Notes: generated by a model not told the origin, from the letters alone. 5,933 nt of DNA from Mailhella sp. (GCA_024404335.1 JAKSQA010000073.1:1-5933); one strand, 5' to 3'; shown: positions 1 through 5,823, counted from the first letter of the stretch. Program-made: numbers and translations.

Positions 1-2
1 AC

Positions 3-101
3 ATCGCCAACGGATCCCACGCCGTGACGCAGCTCCCCTCTGCGCTGCTCGGGGCCGCAGCGGCGACCGGCCTGTACCTCGTCATGGGCTTTATGGTCTA
101 G
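3..101 (+). CDS. C-terminal end of an unidentified hydrophobic (membrane) protein, truncated by the window edge
   Basis: An open frame enters from the left edge and ends at a TAG at 99-101, giving the last 32 residues of a protein. The tail is small and hydrophobic: a Gly/Ala/Leu-rich stretch runs into LYLVMGFMV right before the stop, which looks like a final transmembrane helix of a transporter or other integral membrane protein. No motif allows a family call. It is the only plus-strand coding candidate with a sensible position, converging on the cyclase gene that ends at 159 and leaving a 57-base gap. The reading frame is inferred from hydrophobicity, the stop position and the absence of a competing gene, so it is plausible rather than proven. 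Confidence 0.5.
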   Translation: MANGSHAVTQLPSALLGAAAATGLYLVMGFMV

Positions 102-130
102 GGAGGCGCAGAGAAGCACGCAGCAGGTTT

Positions 131-144
131 GCCCGATGCCGGGC
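131..144. terminator. Short hairpin between convergent genes, possible weak terminator
   Basis: GCCCG-ATGC-CGGGC forms a perfect 5-bp stem with a 4-base loop in the 57-base gap between the two convergent genes. Position favours a terminator, but neither strand has a T tract directly after the stem, so it is not a canonical Rho-independent signal. Confidence 0.3.
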
Positions 145-158
145 TGGAGTCCGTGCGG

Positions 159-1991
159 CTATCCCGCTCTATGGCAGCTGACGGAGCAGCCCGGCGTCTT
201 CTTGCTCTCGTAGGTCATCGCGTCGGCCATGGCATAGAGCTCGTCGAAGCCGAGCCCGTCGCCTTCGCGCCGGAAGGCGGCGCCGACGCTGACGGAGACG
301 GTGCGGCCCTTAAGCTCGGGGATGTCTATGGCGCCGATCTTGCTGAAGAAGGGGGCGAGCACCTCCATGCCCTCCTGTTCTCCAGACACGCCGGGGGCGT
401 AGGCTACGAATTCGTCGCCGCCCAGGCGCAGCGTGATGTCGCCGCTCCGCAGGGCGGAGCGCAGCGCCGTGGCGATGGTCATGAGCACGCGGTCGCCTAC
501 GTCGTGGCCGAAGGAGTCGTTGATGGACTTGAACCTGTCGACATCGATGAGGAGGAACATGCCCGGGGCGCCCTCGGCGAGCTTCTCCCTCACGGCCGCC
601 TCGCCGGCGGTGCGGTTGCGTATGCCGGTGAGCCCGTCGGTCTCGGAAAGGAGGCGCAGCTGCTCGAGCCTGCGGCGCTGGACGTCGACGGATTCCACAA
701 GCCACAGCACATGGCGGGCCCTTCCGTCGGGCATCCTGTCGACCACGATGAAGCGGGCCAGGCACCAGCCGGTGCGGTTGCCCAGGAACTCATGCGTGAT
801 CGTGTTCGTGCCGAGCAGGCGGTGCTGTATGGTGTCGAGCCGTATGAACTCATAGAGCGCATCCCACGACTGCGGCGCGCAGAAGTGCCGCATGACGTCG
901 ACGACGGCCCTGCCGGCCTGGGGCGATGCGGCGTCGACCACTCTGGTGATGTCGCTGCGGCCCTTCACGGGGGTGTAGGTGTCGCCGATGAGGTCGCAGG
1001 TGCACATGGCCACATAGATGTCGGCCATGGCGCTGAGCTGGGCGTTGAGCTTCTCGGCCTCAAGGCGCTTCCTGTTGATGGCGGCGCCCAGGGCGAAGAG
1101 CATCACATAGACGACAACTACGAAGAGCGTGGTGAAGAAATAGACGAAGTGCAGCGAGTCGAAGAGGGGCTTCTCGTCGAGTGCGACCGCGGTGAACCAT
1201 TCGTCGCGGATGGGTTCGATGAAGACCATGTAGGTCTTGCCGCCCGCGAGGAGCTCGAATCCCGATACGGTCGGCCCGCTCCGCAGTGCGGCTGGCAGGG
1301 CCTTCTCGAACTCCTCGGAGGCGGCGGCATCGGCGCCCCATGCGCTGTAGGAGCGGGCAAGGACTTCGCCGGAACGGTTCATGACGACGACGAGGCCGTC
1401 CTCCGGCGAGACGACGGAGCGCGCTATGTTCTCCAGGGGGGCGAGCCGCACGTCGAGGGCGAGCACGCTGGAGCCGTCGCGCAGCATCTTGCTGAAGGTG
1501 AACATGCTGTCGCCCGTAAGCGAATCGGTATAGGGCGGGCTGATGGTCACATAGCCGCCGCGGGCGGCCGCGGCGCGGTACCACGGGCGCTCGCTGGGGA
1601 GTGAGGGAGGCTCGGGCTGCAGGCCGTATCCGTCGAGGTATTCGCCGCGGATGACGCCGTAGAAGCCGCTTCCCCCGCCGGTCGAGGCTGCATCGGCCCT
1701 GGTATGCTCCTTGAGGTAGGCGAGGATGTCCCGCGAGGGGGCGTCGGCGGTGATCATGCCTTCGACCCTGCGCGCTACGTCCTGCATCACGTCCATGGTG
1801 AGCGCGATATGCTGCGACAGCCGCTGCGAGGAATGGATGGCCTTGTTGCCGCCCATGCTCACCGTGCTTTCGCGGGACGTCCTGAAGAGCATGGAGAACA
1901 TGACCGTGATGAGCAGTGAGAAAACGACGGCGACGATGGAAAAAACGATTATATATCTGTAATTCTTTATTTTCTGAAGGCTTTTCATCAT
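159..1991 (-). CDS. Membrane diguanylate cyclase with an extracytoplasmic Cache sensor domain and C-terminal GGDEF domain
   Basis: Probably makes cyclic di-GMP from two GTP at the inner face of the membrane in response to an external ligand. Residues are numbered from the ATG at 1991 (610 aa). A transmembrane helix at about 12-36 is followed by a periplasmic region of about 240 residues with dCache-like signatures: ERPWYRAA near 134-141, then VTISPPYTDSLTG near 148-160 and VLALDV. A second helix spans about 281-305. Next comes a PAS-like linker (about 320-440, an inference), then the GGDEF domain from about 450. That domain shows DGLTGIRNR, metal-binding D483 in LIDVD, N491-D492, and an intact GGDEF at 524-528. 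RSGD (515-518), five residues upstream, matches the RxxD inhibitory site, so product feedback is expected. No EAL domain is present. The start is uncertain: ATG codons at 1991 and 1988 and a GTG at 2006 are all in frame, and none has an ideal Shine-Dalgarno. Confidence 0.9.
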   Translation of the reverse strand: MMKSLQKIKNYRYIIVFSIVAVVFSLLITVMFSMLFRTSRESTVSMGGNKAIHSSQRLSQHIALTMDVMQDVARRVEGMITADAPSRDILAYLKEHTRADAASTGGGSGFYGVIRGEYLDGYGLQPEPPSLPSERPWYRAAAARGGYVTISPPYTDSLTGDSMFTFSKMLRDGSSVLALDVRLAPLENIARSVVSPEDGLVVVMNRSGEVLARSYSAWGADAAASEEFEKALPAALRSGPTVSGFELLAGGKTYMVFIEPIRDEWFTAVALDEKPLFDSLHFVYFFTTLFVVVVYVMLFALGAAINRKRLEAEKLNAQLSAMADIYVAMCTCDLIGDTYTPVKGRSDITRVVDAASPQAGRAVVDVMRHFCAPQSWDALYEFIRLDTIQHRLLGTNTITHEFLGNRTGWCLARFIVVDRMPDGRARHVLWLVESVDVQRRRLEQLRLLSETDGLTGIRNRTAGEAAVREKLAEGAPGMFLLIDVDRFKSINDSFGHDVGDRVLMTIATALRSALRSGDITLRLGGDEFVAYAPGVSGEQEGMEVLAPFFSKIGAIDIPELKGRTVSVSVGAAFRREGDGLGFDELYAMADAMTYESKKTPGCSVSCHRAG

Positions 1992-2107
1992 ATTGCCCGG
2001 GGGCACCCTTTCCGCTGAGGGTTTCTGACTTCGGGCATGATACAGCTGCTATGGCAAGCCGCCAGCGGTGAGGCGTTTTTAAACACTCCTTCGATATGGG
2101 TGTGCGG

Positions 2108-2125
2108 AAACGATACGGACCGTTT
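2108..2125. repeat. Small dyad-symmetric element upstream of the cyclase gene
   Basis: AAACG and CGTTT flank ACGG-A-CCGT, giving two overlapping but not concentric dyads. It lies about 120 bases upstream of the cyclase start, where an operator could sit, but such short dyads also arise by chance. Confidence 0.2.
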
Positions 2126-2223
2126 GGGCGGAACCGGATTTCCATCTCACGGGCGATGAGCTTGTCGCCGTGCTTCCCTGGAGACGGCGGAAAGGATCCG
2201 GATTGAAGAATCAGCGGGGAGCG

Positions 2224-2260
2224 CCGGCAGCCGCAGTCATCCCTGAGGGGCGGCTGCCGG
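2224..2260 (-). terminator. Strong hairpin downstream of the radical SAM gene, probable transcription end
   Basis: CCGGCAGCCGC (2224-2234) and GCGGCTGCCGG (2250-2260) are perfect 11-bp inverted arms around a 15-base loop, and the loop itself contains CCC/GGG that can pair. On the minus strand the hairpin starts about 110 bases after the radical SAM stop codon. The sequence after it on the minus strand (CGCTCCCCGCTGATTCTTC) is only mildly T-rich, so it may be an mRNA-end stabiliser or a weak or Rho-assisted terminator rather than a textbook one. Confidence 0.45.
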
Positions 2261-2371
2261 TGTATCGTCGCCGTGCGCCCTCTACGCAGGGCTCATGGGG
2301 CGCTGCCGCAGCGCGGCGCGTTCCATGCTTCCCGGGGCGCATGTGGGCGCCGGCGGCGTGGAGCGGAGCGG

Positions 2372-2989
2372 CTATACCCAGGGGCGGATGCGGTAGGTGA
2401 CGCCGAGCTCCTCGCAGATGCGGGCGCACTGTGCCTCCTCGTCTCTGGTGAGCACGGTCTCCACCGTGGTGAGCACGACATCGGGCACATGACGGTGCAC
2501 GTTCTTCGCAAAGGTGAGCATGGCGTCGAACGAGCCGGCGCCGTACCTGCAGCGCACGATTTCCTGGTAGCGCACCGGGTCGGGGTTGTTGAGGCTGATG
2601 GAGACGGTGTCCACCAGGCTGGCGAAGTCGGGCGTGGTGTCGCGGTTCCAGATGAGGTCGGCCATGCCGTTGGTGTTCACGCGCACCTTGATGCCGAAGG
2701 TGTCCTTTGCGTAGCGGGCGACGGCAAGGAGCACGTCGAGCCGTTCCGTGGGCTCGCCGTAGCCGCAGAAGACGAGCTCGCCGAATTCCTTCATGTCGTA
2801 GTTGGCGAAGTCGGCGACGATCTCGTCGAACGAGGGCTCGTGCTCGAGCCAGAGCGAGCGGCGGTCGACTTCCGAAACCGTATCGGCCTCCTGCCTCAGG
2901 CAGAAGGTGCACGAGCAGGGGCAGCGGTTGGTGAGGTTGACGTAGAGGTTGCCGTGGACCTTGTAGAGTATCGTCATGGCCTTGTTCAT
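2372..2989 (-). CDS. Small radical SAM protein of the TatD-associated type
   Basis: A 205-residue radical SAM enzyme of unknown substrate. The 4Fe-4S and S-adenosylmethionine binding motif is near the N-terminus: in TNRCPCSCTFC the Cys at 23, 27 and 30 give CX3CX2C, with an additional Cys25. FCGYGEPTERLD at about 74-85 is the GGEP-like SAM-contacting motif, followed by VRVNTNG at about 102-108 and VSISLNNPDP at about 129-138, the usual later strands of the partial TIM barrel. Length and the opening MTILYKVHGNLYVNLTNRC fit the family named for its frequent linkage to TatD nucleases (recognised from memory). There is no C-terminal SPASM or second cluster domain. An AGGAG at 2995-2999 lies five bases before the ATG at 2989, fixing the start. 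It follows the kinase gene by 60 bases on the same strand, so co-transcription is likely. No TatD gene is in the window. Confidence 0.88.
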   Translation of the reverse strand: MNKAMTILYKVHGNLYVNLTNRCPCSCTFCLRQEADTVSEVDRRSLWLEHEPSFDEIVADFANYDMKEFGELVFCGYGEPTERLDVLLAVARYAKDTFGIKVRVNTNGMADLIWNRDTTPDFASLVDTVSISLNNPDPVRYQEIVRCRYGAGSFDAMLTFAKNVHRHVPDVVLTTVETVLTRDEEAQCARICEELGVTYRIRPWV

Positions 2990-2994
2990 GGTGG

Positions 2995-2999
2995 CTCCT
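2995..2999 (-). promoter_or_regulatory. Ribosome binding site of the radical SAM gene
   Basis: AGGAG on the minus strand with a five-base spacer to the ATG at 2989. It selects this ATG over the in-frame ATG four codons later. Confidence 0.75.
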
Positions 3000-3049
3000 G
3001 CATCAATGCGGTTTATGGCTGTGCGGTGGGGCGGGGGGTGCCTTGCCCG

Positions 3050-3898
3050 CTACTTCCAGGGCAGCTGGTGGAGGACTTCCTCGAAGGGTGCGCCGTCGGT
3101 GACGGGGATGTCCATCTCGATGGCCTTGAGGATGCACCTGCGGATGAAGAGCGATGCCTTGCGCACCGAGGCGTCGAGCGGAACGCCGTTGACGGCGTCG
3201 GCGGCGAGGATGGCCGAGAAGATGTCGCCCGTGCCGGAGCGTGATGTGCCGATCTTGTGCGTCTTGAGCATGCGGATGGGGGAGTCGCTGCGCGTCTTGT
3301 CGAAGCAGAGGTTGCAGAGGAAGGTCTTCTGCGGAATGCCTGTGATGACGATGCGGCTTGCGCCGAGGTCGGCGATGCGGTCGGAAAGCTCGATGAGCTC
3401 CGTCATCTTCCAGCGCTCCCTGTAGGGCACGCCTGCCAGGAAGCAGGCTTCAGTGAGGTTGGGCGTCACGATGTCGGCCAGCTCCACAAGGCGGCGCATC
3501 TCGCGGCACAGCTCCTCGGTGTAGGTGGGGTATAGGCTGCCGTAGTCGCCCATGACGGGGTCGACGAGCACGACGGTCTCCTCGCTCCTGAAGGAGCGGA
3601 TGAAGTCGCCCACGATGCCGATCTGGCGTGAGGACCCCAGGAACCCGGTGCAGATGCCGTTGAAGCGGAGGCGCAGCTTCTCCCACATGGCGATGTAGCC
3701 CGGCATGCTCTCCGTGAAGTCGCTGCACTGGAACTGCGGGAAGCCCGTATGGTTGCTGAATATCGAGGTGGGCACGGGGCAGCACTGCACGCGCATCATC
3801 GACATGACGGGCTGCTGCACGGCTATGGAGCATCTCCCAAAGCCGGAGAAATCGTTTATGAGGGCGATTTTCTTCTGGTTGTTATGGATGTCATCCAT
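3050..3898 (-). CDS. pdxK: Pyridoxamine/pyridoxal kinase (ribokinase-like superfamily)
   Basis: Phosphorylates pyridoxal, pyridoxamine or pyridoxine with ATP in the cytoplasm as part of vitamin B6 salvage. Numbered from the ATG at 3898 (282 aa, normal for the family). IALINDFSGFGRCS at 11-24 is the N-terminal substrate-binding stretch, DPVMGD is at 113-118, and TPNLTEACFLAG at 145-156 is the conserved PN-TE region. GTSRSGTGD ends in the anion-hole and catalytic motif G222-T-G-D225. The sequence resembles the form annotated as pyridoxamine kinase in anaerobes such as Firmicutes more than classical E. coli PdxK; pdxY would be an equally fair name. The open frame continues upstream to 3973, but AGAGGAGG at 3906-3913 lies just before the ATG at 3898, and a promoter-like pair overlaps the extension, so the shorter start is preferred. 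The radical SAM gene follows after 60 bases. Confidence 0.9.
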   Translation of the reverse strand: MDDIHNNQKKIALINDFSGFGRCSIAVQQPVMSMMRVQCCPVPTSIFSNHTGFPQFQCSDFTESMPGYIAMWEKLRLRFNGICTGFLGSSRQIGIVGDFIRSFRSEETVVLVDPVMGDYGSLYPTYTEELCREMRRLVELADIVTPNLTEACFLAGVPYRERWKMTELIELSDRIADLGASRIVITGIPQKTFLCNLCFDKTRSDSPIRMLKTHKIGTSRSGTGDIFSAILAADAVNGVPLDASVRKASLFIRRCILKAIEMDIPVTDGAPFEEVLHQLPWK

Positions 3899-3905
3899 GG
3901 TGCGG

Positions 3906-3913
3906 CCTCCTCT
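3906..3913 (-). promoter_or_regulatory. Strong ribosome binding site of the kinase gene
   Basis: AGAGGAGG on the minus strand, with a seven-base spacer to the ATG at 3898. It decides for the 282-residue protein against an N-terminally extended 307-residue reading. Confidence 0.8.
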
Positions 3914-3946
3914 TGGAATGACTTCTTCTAATCGGCAGAGGGAGTT

Positions 3947-3975
3947 CTTGTAAAGGGAAAGCCCGGATTTCACAA
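3947..3975 (-). promoter_or_regulatory. Candidate sigma-70 type promoter for the kinase and radical SAM genes
   Basis: On the minus strand TTGTGA (3970-3975, four of six to TTGACA) is followed after exactly 17 bases by TACAAG (3947-3952, four of six to TATAAT). Transcription would begin near 3940, leaving a leader of about 40 bases that contains the strong ribosome binding site. The match is moderate, so this is a candidate only. Confidence 0.4.
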
Positions 3976-4046
3976 TGGCGGAAGCGGTGCTGCCGGCGGA
4001 TCAGTTTAACCGGGTGAAGCATATCACCTAACCGTGCCCCCGCCTA

Positions 4047-4060
4047 CTCCGGCAGCGGAG
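4047..4060 (-). terminator. Short hairpin downstream of the HAD gene, weak terminator candidate
   Basis: CTCCG-GCAG-CGGAG gives a perfect 5-bp stem with a 4-base loop about 77 bases past the HAD stop codon. The minus strand after it reads TAGGCGGGGGC, with no T tract, so termination would need another factor, or transcription may continue into the kinase gene. Confidence 0.25.
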
Positions 4061-4136
4061 CGTATGATTTCCAGGCTTGAATGCAACCGTCTGCAGTACC
4101 GGCCTTTCTGCTTCTGATTGCTTCGGCGCGGGCGGA

Positions 4137-5048
4137 TCAGTGCAGATGGGTGGGGGCGTCGCCTGCGGAGCCGCGGATGCCGGCGAGCTCCTCGGCGATG
4201 ATGGCGTCGGCCAGGGAACGCACCTTGTTGGTGATCCACATGCTGGCCGTGGTGCCTTCGGTGTAGTCGGCCTCGGCGTACATGTCCACGCGTCCGTCGG
4301 CGCGCAGGCGCTCGACCTGGCGCATGGCCGGGAAGCTGCCGCGGGGGTACACGGCGAAGGTGGAGCCGCCGTTGCGGTGCACCAGCGAGAAGGCGGGTAT
4401 GTCGCTCGGGCCGTCGGCGATGTAGATCATGTTGCGGAAGTGCACGCGCCGGCTGGATTCGGGCATGCTCGAGTTCACGGTGATGCCCTCGACGAAGGGG
4501 ATGCCCTTGTTGATCTCGAAGATGGCGCGCGTCTTCGTGGTGTTGTCGATGGTGTAGCCTATCTCGCTCACGGCGGGCGTGCCGTCGGGCCCGGGCTCCT
4601 CGATGAGCTCGCAGCCCCAGATGTTCTTCATGTAGGGCATGGCCATGGAGCCGCGTATCATGGCGGCGAGCCCGGTGCTGACGACATAGTGCTCGACGAT
4701 GATGCCGAGCTGCCTGCAGCGCGGGTCGGAGGCGACGGCATCCTCAGTGCGCCTGAAGATGTCGGGAATGCCGGGGTAGAAGCGCAGCCGGCCGCCGAGC
4801 TCCTGGAGCATGGCATTGGAGAGGCCGGGGAAGGTGCCGTCCTTCGCCCTGCGGAGCAGGTGGTTCAGGTAGATCGTGTCGGGGTTGACGCGTATTCCCT
4901 GCTCGCGGGCATAGCGCTCCGGAAGGGCGTTGACCTCATTCCAGAATGTTTCGCCGTCGGCGCCGAAGCGCTCGAAGATCGGCTCCTGCAGGTAGGTGCT
5001 GATGAGCGTCTTGTCGAAATCCCAGATGACCGCGATGACGTTGCTCAC
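4137..5048 (-). CDS. HAD-superfamily phosphohydrolase, substrate unknown
   Basis: A 303-residue cytoplasmic haloacid dehalogenase-like hydrolase, probably a Mg2+-dependent phosphatase. All four HAD motifs are visible. Motif I is WDFDKTL with nucleophile D10 and general acid/base D12. Motif II is VVSTG with S124 or T125. A motif III lysine is probably K181 in NKGIP. Motif IV is IADGPSDIPAF with D212 and D216. About 110 mostly helical residues between motifs I and II form a C1-type cap. It is longer than phosphoserine phosphatases (roughly 210-225 aa), with a C-terminal extension after about residue 235, so the substrate cannot be assigned. No signal peptide is present. The start is a GTG at 5048, supported by GGAGG six bases upstream. 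The Mop-domain gene ends only 24 bases before it, implying one transcript and possibly a shared role in oxyanion or cofactor metabolism, which is an inference. Confidence 0.85.
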   Translation of the reverse strand: MSNVIAVIWDFDKTLISTYLQEPIFERFGADGETFWNEVNALPERYAREQGIRVNPDTIYLNHLLRRAKDGTFPGLSNAMLQELGGRLRFYPGIPDIFRRTEDAVASDPRCRQLGIIVEHYVVSTGLAAMIRGSMAMPYMKNIWGCELIEEPGPDGTPAVSEIGYTIDNTTKTRAIFEINKGIPFVEGITVNSSMPESSRRVHFRNMIYIADGPSDIPAFSLVHRNGGSTFAVYPRGSFPAMRQVERLRADGRVDMYAEADYTEGTTASMWITNKVRSLADAIIAEELAGIRGSAGDAPTHLH

Positions 5049-5054
5049 GGATTG

Positions 5055-5059
5055 CCTCC
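5055..5059 (-). promoter_or_regulatory. Ribosome binding site that decides a GTG start for the HAD gene
   Basis: GGAGG on the minus strand with a six-base spacer to the GTG at 5048. It supports the non-ATG start, which places motif I at the usual distance from the N-terminus. Confidence 0.75.
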
Positions 5060-5072
5060 GGCGGAGTCGGCC

Positions 5073-5501
5073 TCAGGCCTGCTTCTTTGCGAAGATGAAG
5101 ACGTTGTGCGAATCGAACCAGGCGGTGACGACACTGTTCTTGTCAAGCCAGGTGCTGGGGTGCACGTCGAGCGGAAGGTTCACGCAGATCCTGTTGCCGC
5201 TTGCGGTCTCGATGATGGCGTGGGCGTTGGAGAAGCCGTAGGTCATGCCCACGATCCGGCCATGGAGCATATTGCGGCAGCAGAGGGCCGTGTCTTCCGC
5301 GCTGAGGGAGACATGGGATGCCTTGACGGCCAGGGTGGCCTCACGCCCCACAGCGAGCTCGAGCTTCTCCAGAAGGGGAGACGCCAGCTCGGCATAGAGG
5401 CAGAGCCCGGAAGGAAGGGTCACTTCCACTTCGGAATAGGGGCTGTCCGTGTTGATGGCGGTGACGGTTGCCGGGAATACGTCCCGCGAGGCGAATATCA
5501 T
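5073..5501 (-). CDS. Stand-alone di-Mop (TOBE domain) molybdate/tungstate-binding protein, molbindin-like
   Basis: A 142-residue soluble protein made of two tandem Mop/TOBE domains and nothing else. Domain one (about 8-67) has the classic pattern: VTAINTDSPYSEVEVTLPSG, then LEKLELAVGREATLAVKASHVSLS, the last part matching the KASxV ending of Mop repeats. Domain two (about 76-138) opens with NMLHGRIVGMTYG and ends VFIFAKK; it is more diverged. Such proteins bind molybdate or tungstate in the cytoplasm as storage or buffering proteins, and the same fold is the sensor part of ModE and the C-terminal part of ModC. Here there is no helix-turn-helix and no ATPase, so neither of those fits. AGGAG at 5511-5515 lies nine bases before the ATG at 5501. 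A good promoter lies about 50 bases further upstream. It is the first gene of a likely two-gene operon with the HAD hydrolase. Confidence 0.82.
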   Translation of the reverse strand: MIFASRDVFPATVTAINTDSPYSEVEVTLPSGLCLYAELASPLLEKLELAVGREATLAVKASHVSLSAEDTALCCRNMLHGRIVGMTYGFSNAHAIIETASGNRICVNLPLDVHPSTWLDKNSVVTAWFDSHNVFIFAKKQA

Positions 5502-5554
5502 GGCGGCATGCTCCTGACAGCCCCAGCGTTAGGCACTGGCCGCGGCGCCCACAA

Positions 5555-5582
5555 ATTACATACCTGCGGAATGGGGTGTCAA
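5555..5582 (-). promoter_or_regulatory. Sigma-70 type promoter of the Mop/HAD operon
   Basis: On the minus strand a perfect TTGACA (5577-5582) is followed after 16 bases by TGTAAT (5555-5560, five of six to TATAAT). Transcription would start near 5548, giving a leader of about 47 bases ending in the AGGAG at 5511-5515. This is the best promoter match in the window. Confidence 0.65.
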
Positions 5583-5607
5583 GCAAATACTTCAGATATT
5601 CCGCAGG
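5563..5607. repeat. Perfect 10-bp inverted repeat around the -35 box, candidate operator
   Basis: CCTGCGGAAT (5563-5572) and ATTCCGCAGG (5598-5607) are perfect reverse complements separated by 25 bases. One arm fills most of the spacer between -10 and -35; the other lies upstream of -35, so the TTGACA box is enclosed. The position suits a dimeric regulator that blocks or remodels polymerase binding. It could also fold as a hairpin in a transcript reading through from the right. Confidence 0.5.
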
Positions 5608-5647
5608 AATTACCAGCGCTGTGCTAGGCATTCCGATGGGGCCTGCG

Positions 5648-5665
5648 GGGCGGCTTCGCCCGGTT
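5648..5665 (+). terminator. Hairpin with short T tract, terminator-like on the plus strand
   Basis: GGGCG-GCTT-CGCCC (5648-5661) gives a perfect 5-bp GC stem followed by GGTTTT and, after CGGC, TTTTT. The orientation is plus strand, yet no plus-strand gene lies upstream within the window after position 101. It may end a short unannotated transcript, or be fortuitous. Confidence 0.35.
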
Positions 5666-5719
5666 TTCGGCTTTTTCCGCTTCACTTCCCGAAATCGTAC
5701 GCGCTTTGTAGTTCCCATA

Positions 5720-5734
5720 CACCCCCGAGGGGTG
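5720..5734. repeat. Perfect hairpin with 6-bp stem
   Basis: CACCCC-CGA-GGGGTG has perfect arms and a 3-base loop. It is not followed by a T tract on either strand, so it is more likely a protein site or leader structure than a terminator. Confidence 0.35.
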
Positions 5735-5750
5735 CTTCCAGTACGCTTCC

Positions 5751-5766
5751 TGCCGCACAGGCGGCA
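5751..5766. repeat. Perfect hairpin with 6-bp stem
   Basis: TGCCGC-ACAG-GCGGCA has perfect arms and a 4-base loop, 16 bases after the preceding hairpin. No T tract follows on either strand. Confidence 0.35.
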
Positions 5767-5823
5767 TGGGCGCCGAGGCGGGCAGATGTCCGCAGCAGCG
5801 GCGGCCGGGCATCGGGCCTGTCC

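Larger units (their letters stand above)
1992..2371. other. Gene-free stretch between the radical SAM gene and the cyclase gene
   Basis: These 380 bases must carry the end of the radical SAM transcript and, if the cyclase is transcribed separately, its promoter. I see no convincing -35/-10 pair for the minus strand and no sigma-54 type element. What stands out is a GC-rich hairpin at 2224-2260 and a small imperfect dyad at 2108-2125 (AAACG ... CGTTT, with ACGG-A-CCGT inside). The open frames crossing this stretch have no good ribosome binding site and look non-coding. Confidence 0.5.

Noticed and set aside
129..1604. A 491-codon open frame on the plus strand
   Set aside because: It is antisense to the cyclase gene, which has complete recognisable domains. 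The translation is Ala/Gly/Glu/Val/His-rich with no motif, as expected for the complementary strand of GC-rich codons, and there is no good ribosome binding site.
2062..2080. CGCC ... GGCG followed by TTTTT on the plus strand, as a terminator
   Set aside because: The stem is only 4 bp and no plus-strand gene feeds into it.
1060..2145. A 361-codon minus-strand frame overlapping the N-terminal half of the cyclase
   Set aside because: Its translation becomes Arg/Pro/His-rich where it overlaps the cyclase, typical of a shifted frame. The cyclase frame alone gives a sensible membrane segment and Cache domain, so I see no frameshifted second gene.
2273..3244. A 323-codon plus-strand open frame across the radical SAM gene and into the kinase gene
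   Set aside because: It is antisense to well-supported genes and its composition is like the other shadow frames.
3993..4140. GCGGATCAG present twice, at about 3997 and 4132
   Set aside because: A single 9-base repeat 135 bases apart with no symmetry; one copy includes the HAD stop codon, so it is probably chance.
4077..5627. A 516-codon open frame on the plus strand spanning two genes
   Set aside because: It runs antisense through both the HAD and Mop genes and across their gap, with a low-complexity Ala/Gly/Val/Asp/Glu translation. The two minus-strand genes have motifs and ribosome binding sites.
5502..5640. A molybdenum cofactor riboswitch in the leader of the Mop gene
   Set aside because: The likely transcript leader is only about 47 bases, too short for that structured RNA, and the long dyad lies at or upstream of the promoter rather than in the leader.
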